In this document: positions 58,262 to 64,000 of the stretch, piece after piece
Layout: each line of letters begins with the position of its first letter
Position numbering within the stretch: position 1 is the stretch's first letter
NCBI GenBank assembly: GCA_028023455.1
Contig: JAQFVV010006272.1
Span: 4,507,127 to 4,571,126, forward strand
Source of the DNA: Epiperipatus broadwayi
Taxonomy: Eukaryota > Onychophora > Udeonychophora > Euonychophora > Peripatidae
Length of the DNA: 64,000 nt
Direction: 5' to 3'
Notes under the pieces: generated by a model
The model's input: the letters and a program-made list of their open reading frames with translations, nothing else
The model's database searches: none
What the model was told of the DNA's origin: nothing
Made by a program: the position numbers and the translations under genes

Positions 58262-59584
58262 TTAGGTACTTACAACTGCAGATCACTTTCAAGTGAAGGA
58301 AGATTGCAAGAATTAGAAGAAGAATTGTCTTATATTAAATGGGACATTATTGGACTTTGTGAAGTTAGAAAAAAAGATGAAGAAACAATTGATTTAAAAA
58401 ATGGAAATATACTCTATTATAAAGGCACACATATTGAAAATACAAGTGGAGTAGGATTCATTATAAATAAAAAGTGGAAGAACAATATTGTGGAGATTGA
58501 TGGTGTATCGGACAGAGTTGCAAGATTAGTTATACAACTTAATAGCAGATACTAAATGCAGATAATTCAGGTTTATGCCCCAACAAGTTCTCATAGTGAT
58601 GAAGTAGTAGAAGATTTTTATATGGATGTACAAAAGGTTTTTGATCAGAGTAAACAACATTTTAAAATTGTTGTGGGAGACTTTAATGCTAGAATTGGTA
58701 GACAAATGAAAGATGAAATTGCTGTAGGTAATTTTGGTTATGGTAATAGAAATGAGAGAGGACATAGACTTGTGGAGTTTGCAGAAAAAGAAAAACTTTA
58801 TATTATGAATTCATTTTTTGAGAAAAATGTTAAAAGGAAATGGACATGGAAGCATCCAAATGAAGGTACAGCAGAATTGGATTATATTTTGACTAACAGG
58901 AAATACATATTTCAAGATTGTAATGTTCTTAATAAATTTAACACAGGAAGTGATCATCGATTAGTAAGGTGTAAGTTACGTGTTAATGTAAAACTAGAGA
59001 GACAAAAATTATTGAGAAAAACAATATTTACAGTTGATATTCCTAATCTTCAGAAACATTCTAATGAATTTAAATTAGAACTTACAAATAGGTTTCAAGT
59101 GTTAGGAGATTTTGAACATGATTCAGATTTGAATGAAATTAATATGAAAATAACTGATACACTTTTAAAAACTGCAACAAAGATAGCTGGTAGAAAAAAG
59201 CAGCAATTGACTAATAAAATTTCTACTGAGACTAGAGAATTTATGAAGAAAAGAAGGAATATGAAGCTATACAAAAATGATGTATTAAAAAGAATTGAAT
59301 ATCTCGAATTTTGTAAAATGGTACGGAAAAAAGTTGAAAATGATATAAGAAAGTATAACTGTGAAATAGCAAGGAAAGCTGTAGAAGAAAATAAAAGTCT
59401 CAAGAATGTTAAACAACATTTTGGTATTGGTAGGAAATTTATATCTGCAATAAGAAAAAAAGATGGAATTATTACTAAAAAGAGAGATGACATCATGAAA
59501 TTGGTAGAAGATTTTTATCAAGAATTATATAGTAATAAAGAACAAGTACCTCCTATATCTATTATATCTTCCGAATTGCCCTGA
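58262..59584 (+). pseudogene. RTE endonuclease domain and linker, one internal stop
   Basis: The first frame (to 58555) carries TYNCRSLSSEGRLQELEEEL and IIGLCEVRKKDEE, the AP-endonuclease start with the E that binds metal. A TAA at 58553-58555 interrupts it; the copy at 22.6 kb has CAA (Gln) at this place. The second frame (58556-59584) continues in the same phase with VYAPT at residues 6-10, GDFNARIG at 41-48, WTW at 96-98, LDYIL at 108-112 and SDH at 132-134, the expected catalytic residues of an endonuclease that nicks target DNA. The linker is lysine-rich and helical-looking. It ends at TGA 59582-59584, where the 22 kb copy has AGA (Arg). Confidence 0.9.
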
Positions 59585-60791
59585 ATTTTAAATGAAGAAG
59601 TGAGACATGCAATTAAATGTATGAAGAAAGGAAAGGCTCCAGGAAATGATGGAATTATAATTGATATATTAAAAGAAGGAGGTGAAGAAATAGAAACAAT
59701 TTTACCAAATGTCTAAATGATAAAGATGTACCGGAAGATTGCAAGAATGCAGTAATAATATTAATATTTAAAAAAGGTGATAAAGAATATATTAGAAATT
59801 ACAGACCTATCAGCCTTTTATCAGTTTTATATAAAATTTTTACCAAGATAATTACAACTCGTCTACAGAGAACTTTGGATTTCCACCAACCAAGAGAACA
59901 AGCTGGATTTAAAAGTGGTTTTAGTACAATAGATCATATCCAGGTATTGAGAGAAGTCATAGAAAGGACAAATGAATATGAGATGTCATTATGTTTTGGA
60001 TTTGTAGATTATGAAAAGGCATTCAATTCTATACACATTTCTTCAGTGATTAAAGCATTGGATCATCAAGGTATAGATCCAGGATATTGTCATATTTTAA
60101 AGAATATTTATAAAAATGCAACAGCAACAATTAGATTACATAATGATACTGGAAAAATCAACATTGAGAAAGGTGTAAGGCAAGGTGACTCCATATCTCC
60201 AAAACTTTTTACAGCAGTGCTGCAAGAAGTATTTTGTGGATTAAAATGGGAAACTAAAGGAATGAAAGTAAATGGAAAGTATTTAAGTCATTTAGATTTT
60301 GCAGATGATGTAGTTGTTTTTGCAAATAATGCTTCAGAGCTGCAGGAAATGTTGCAGGAGTTAGCAGATGAAAGTAGAAAAGTAGGACTAAAGATAAATG
60401 TTAAAAAGACTAAAGTAATGTTTAATCGATTTGCTCAAAATATGAAAATAAAGATTGATTATGAAGAATTAGAAGAAGTTAACAGTTACAAATACCTAGG
60501 TCAGATTATTAATACAGATGGAAACATAATGGAGGAAATTAATCATAGAATTAAACTTGGTTGGAGCGCTTTTGGTAGAAATAACTTGATACTAAAAGGA
60601 AATATGCCTATGTGTTTGAAAAAAATGGTTTTTAACAAATGTGTTTTACCAGTTCTTACTTATGGATCTGAGACTTGGACACTTAATAGAAGAGCAATAC
60701 AGAGATTTCAGACCACTCAAAGGAGTATGGAGAGATGTATGTTGGGAGTAACAAGAAGAGATCGAAAACGCAATGTATGGGTAAGACAACT
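59585..60791 (+). pseudogene. RTE reverse transcriptase domain, frameshifted
   Basis: After the stop the same phase reads EEVRHAIKCMKKGKAPGNDG, the start of the RT. A loss of one base around 59698-59705 moves the frame, and the RT continues with YRPISLLSVLYKIF, QAGFKSGFSTIDHI, CFGFVDYEKAF (first catalytic Asp), GVRQGDSISPKLF and LDFADDVVVFA. In the frame starting at 59875 these last two blocks lie at residues 100-112 and 140-150. The catalytic triad is intact. This enzyme would copy element RNA at the nicked target. All four lesions separate it from a working protein, yet the domain is well preserved, so inactivation looks recent. Confidence 0.9.
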
Positions 60792-61049
60792 GACCTTATT
60801 GAAAAAATTAAAAGATTGAAATGGAGTTGGGCTGGACATATTGCTAGAAGAAATGATAATAGATGGACAATTGAAATTTTAAACTGGATTCCAAGAGATT
60901 GTAAAAGACCCAGAAAGAGACCACATGTGAGATGGATGGATGAAATAAGAAAATGTGCAGGGGTGTTGTGGAAAAGAGAAGCTAAAGATCGGAGAAGATG
61001 GATTAAACTTGGAGAGACCTTCATCCTGCAGTGGATTGATAATGGTTGA
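60785..61049 (+). pseudogene. RTE C-terminal region after second frameshift
   Basis: A second one-base loss near 60791 shifts the frame to the one ending at 61049. The peptide continues DLIEKIKRLKWSWAGHIARR, IPRDCKRPRKRPHVRWMDEI and IKLGETFILQWIDNG before the stop TGA. This conserved WAGHI...R-W motif set is typical of RTE C-termini. Its function is not established. Minus-strand frames over the same region are shadows. Confidence 0.85.
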
Positions 61050-61071
61050 TGATGATGATGAAAGATAGCGA

Positions 61072-61957
61072 AAGAGATAGTACTTTAATGGAATGGTAAG
61101 GCTGGCATTAATTTTAAAAAAAAATTTAATACTATAAATTATTAATTCAAAAAGTTGGTATGTTTTCACCTATTTGTGGTTATACATTTATTCTGGACTA
61201 TAATCATTATAGAAATCAGTCAGATGTGACATGACTCTTCTAGTTCTATTTAAAATGAATGAAGAATCAGTATGATTAAAAATCATTTATCATTATCTTT
61301 CATACAAATTGTCATAACTATCATTATTTGAAACTTTATCATTCCTATAAAAATAATTTTCTAGTCCATCCTGTTTTTGAAAAAGTTTTTGTGTTTCTGT
61401 ATAATTTCTAAAATAATATGTGATTTGATTATATTTAAATCTGTGGAAGTGTGCATCAAATTCTATAGATAATTATTTTTTTACAAACCTTGTTTGAGAG
61501 ACTACTTATATATATAAAATGATAATTACAAAAATTTTGAAAAAAAAAGTAGTCTTTTGGCAGTTGATTTATGAGAGAAAACATCCTCAAATTTATAATT
61601 TGAAGTATAAGATTGTATAGCAGCTGTAAATTGTTAAAAATGTACAATATGAGGTGATATAATTCTCTCAAAAACATCTGCTGCAAAATCAAATTTATTA
61701 ATGGGTACTTTGTAGTTGAGAAGGCATGTGTTGAAACAATTTCTTTATTTTGTGTATGCAAAGTTTTGACTGAAGATTCATAGTATGGTTTCTGGTGGGG
61801 TTAATAGTCATATTTGCATTATTTCTATATATAGTATATTTTTAACATTGCATCAAAAGTAATTTATAATTTAATGTATATGTCTATATATTTAAATATG
61901 TAAAGTAAAAATTAACAGAGCATTCATTTTTTGAATTAATATAATTAATTGGTTTAC
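61072..61957. other. A+T-rich sequence without recognisable gene
   Basis: No supported gene. A 101-codon minus-strand frame at 61456-61761 has A+T-driven composition and no domain I know. Confidence 0.4.
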
Positions 61958-61971
61958 AATACTTACTTGTA

Positions 61972-62737
61972 AATCAGCATTTATTTTTTATAGCGTCTGT
62001 ATACAATTGTAATCACATTCATATCGGCTTTTTCAAACCAAATTGTGCAAACGCTTTTTGCGAGTGTTAAACAATAAATGAATACCCTCTGACCCATACA
62101 AGATATAGAATTTATGCAGCAATAAAAGGAATCCTCTTATTACTATGACTCAAATATTTATATATGAGCAAATCTGAAGTACTATATAGTAATTCAAAGT
62201 GACTGTTCTATAGTCACACCTTCTGTGCCAGTACTTCAGATTTGCTCATATATAAATATTTGAGTCGTAGTAATAAGAGGATTCCTTTTATTGCTGCATA
62301 AATTCTATATCTTGTATGGGTCAGAGGGTATTCATTTATTATTTAACACTCGCAAAAAGCATTTACACAATTTGGTTTGAAAAAGTCGATATGAATGTGA
62401 TTACAATTGTATACAGACGCTATAAAAAATAAATGCTGATTTATATATATGATTAATTTCAGTTGGAATGACGTTCAGTAAATTCTAGTAAATTTCATTG
62501 GGTCATTCATTCATAAGTTATATATAGTAATTCAAAGTGACTGTTCTATAGTTACACCTTCTGTGCCAGTACTTCAGATTTGCTCATATATAAATATTTG
62601 AGTCGTAGTAATAAGAGGATTCCTTTTATTGCTGCATAAATTCTATATCTTGTATGGGTCAGAGGGTATTCATTTATTATTTAACACTCGCAAAAAGCGT
62701 TTGCACAATTTGGTTTGAAAAAGCCGATATGAATGTG
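61972..62737 (+). mobile_element. Composite of inverted and tandem monomers with 14-bp target-site duplication (family F)
   Basis: AATACTTACTTGTA occurs exactly at 61958-61971 and 62738-62751. Inside, 61971-62182 is the reverse complement of 62231-62442, with a 48-base loop. The direct monomer starting TATATAGTAATTCAAAG at 62183 restarts at 62521 (period 338) and is cut off at 62737. The unit is thus an inverted partial, one complete and one partial monomer, inserted together. Copies are nearly identical, so it is recent. A small hairpin GTGACTGTTCTATAGTCAC opens the monomer. I found no hammerhead boxes or protein frame. The plan matches families A and E. Confidence 0.85.
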
Positions 62738-62751
62738 AATACTTACTTGTA

Positions 62752-63084
62752 TTATTTTCTCTAAAGAATTTATCATTGAAAATAAAAAAATCTTTTGTTT
62801 ATCTTTGAAATTCATAATTCATTTATTATTTTATGGATTTTTGAGTTATAACAAAATGAAAAAAAAAAAATTTATATATTCTATTAAATAGAATTTCTGG
62901 TTTTTGATGGATTACTATTAAATAAATCATTTTGGAAAGTATTTTTTACATTCAAGTATTACTTGATATGCTTTCTATCAAATAGTTACACCTTTATGAT
63001 AATACTATTTAGCAATTTTGAATCATAAATAAAAATTGATGAGGATAATTTTTTTTTTGTTTTTTTAATTAAGAATCTTATAAT
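62752..63084. other. A+T-rich spacer
   Basis: A+T-rich DNA between the family F composite and the SINE. Nothing recognisable. Confidence 0.4.
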
Positions 63085-63100
63085 AGAGTTAATTTTTTAG

Positions 63101-63198
63101 TCAAGCATTGGTGGTCAAGAGGTCAGCACAACTGCCTTACAAGCAGTTGTCCTGGGTTAGCTGGTTCGCTTCCAGGCCGATGCTATAACACATGAGAA
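63101..63198 (+). repeat. tRNA-Gly-derived SINE, copy 3
   Basis: From 63105 the sequence reads GCATTGGTGGTCAAGAGGTC, then CTGCCTTACAAGCAG (anticodon stem-loop, loop changed from TTCCA to TTACA) and a B-box-like GGTTCGCTTCC, ending GCCGATGCT and the family tail ATAACACATGAGAAAG. AGTTAATTTTTTAG before and AGTTAACTTTTTAA after look like a target-site duplication of about 14 bases. About eight extra bases lie ahead of the B box. Confidence 0.75.
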
Positions 63199-63212
63199 AG
63201 TTAACTTTTTAA

Positions 63213-64000
63213 TAAGTTATTGAAATTTCTTGATTATTATATTGGAAAAATGTCAACTTACATAGTTATAATTTTTATAAAGAGTAGTTTAAATTACAAA
63301 ACTTCAGATGATTTTATCTGCTTAAGTTCAACATTTTTCTTTTATGTGCAGTCATTTGCTATATGTTAGTGCTCCTGAATGTATATGTTAAATATAGGCT
63401 AACTAAGTCATGTAATTTTTGTTAGTATATATTATTCTGATCAAAGGATGAAAGGTATCTATAGTTAACATAAAAATGAGATCATTAAAATATATAAGTA
63501 TTGGTTTAATGTTAGATCTGTATAACTAGCAAACAAATTGGCTAGAGTTGATAATTTCAAGGTGTTGTTAAATTTCCAGCTATTAGCTTTATGATAAAAA
63601 AGAGTAAATGTGACTTCTAGAAATGTGTGAACAAAAGACCAAAGCTTTAACTGATGAAAATCATTACCAAAAGTTAGTCTACGAATGTGGATTATAGTAT
63701 TACCACCTTGATTCTTTATAACTCACATATACAATAAATGGCTCTGGAGTAAAATTACTGCTCTTTGTTATATACGTGTATAATAATTAATAAGTTTTGT
63801 TAAAATAAGTTATACTATATAATAATTAATGTTTTATTAAAATAAGTTTTATTAAATGAAATAGACAGGAATTTTGTAATTAAATTTGGTACGCTATTAA
63901 AGTTAAGCGCTCCAGAATAGAAACTAATTAAGCATCTAGATTAAAAGTGCTGATTACTAAAAGTAGACAATAGCTGAAAATTAATTGGTTTCTAAAACAT
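63213..64000. other. A+T-rich sequence without recognisable gene
   Basis: Nothing with coding, RNA or repeat support was seen in the last 0.8 kb. Confidence 0.4.

Larger units (their letters stand above)
58245..61060 (+). mobile_element. RTE-clade LINE, copy 1 (youngest, with exact target-site duplication)
   Basis: AAAGATAGCGA occurs exactly at 58234-58244 and 61061-61071, fixing the insertion at 2,816 bases. The element encodes an apurinic-type endonuclease followed by a reverse transcriptase in one frame, as RTE elements do, and ends in a short (TGA)n run directly after the stop codon, the usual RTE 3' end. It is broken by two in-frame stops and two frameshifts, so it cannot make its protein. 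It probably lacks its original 5' end. Other copies lie at 22.3 kb (plus) and 36-38 kb (minus), with a fragment at 15.5 kb. Confidence 0.93.

Noticed and set aside
59095-59521. Minus-strand frames of 133 and 78 codons across the RTE linker
   Set aside because: They are reverse shadows of the lysine-rich RTE coding strand.

Overview
The window is strongly A+T-rich eukaryotic DNA. It has no operons, no bacterial signals and no long host reading frames. RTE-, BovB- and Jockey-like LINEs, hAT, mariner and pogo relics, tRNA-derived SINEs and hammerhead-bearing repeats together indicate an invertebrate animal genome. The sequence alone does not identify the species. I found no host exon I can defend; this looks like intergenic or intronic DNA built almost wholly from mobile-element copies of different ages.

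Layout. 0-9 kb: a pogo/CENPB-type transposase relic (1.7-2.1 kb) and a mariner relic (2.4-2.9 kb), both minus strand; a first hammerhead-bearing inverted element (4.13-4.46 kb); a tRNA-Gly SINE (6.5 kb); a shortened relative of the hammerhead element (6.7 kb). 9-18 kb: antisense SINE-like DNA, a 264-bp tandem duplication, a 0.9-kb foldback, LINE fragments at 14.2-15.8 kb, a 0.5-kb foldback (16.1-16.6 kb) and a second hammerhead-family element (17.6 kb). 18-29 kb: a BovB-like LINE relic (minus), a decayed RTE LINE (22.3-25.1 kb) and very A+T-rich DNA with diverged long-period repeats. 29-38 kb: a more complex unassigned island, a palindromic MITE, an 859-bp element with two opposed hammerhead ribozymes (32.9-33.8 kb) and a third RTE relic (minus). 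38-47 kb: a second LINE family (minus) split by a 2,176-bp LTR-like insertion, the longest hammerhead-A element (43.5-44.0 kb) and a Jockey-like LINE relic. 47-58 kb: mostly unassigned A+T-rich DNA with a hAT element (49.3-50.1 kb), a small MITE and scattered tRNA-derived pieces. 58-64 kb: the youngest-looking element, an RTE LINE with an exact 11-bp target-site duplication, then an inverted/tandem composite (62.0-62.7 kb) and another tRNA-Gly SINE.

The main result is a set of small elements (two families with hammerhead ribozyme motifs, one without) that share one plan: an inverted partial monomer joined to a direct monomer, with the whole unit bounded by a 10-19 bp target-site duplication. 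The long, variable duplications imply insertion by target-primed reverse transcription. The ribozymes and inverted/tandem monomers resemble Penelope-like elements and animal retrozymes. RTE or Penelope-type enzymes could have mobilised them, but no intact enzyme gene is present here.
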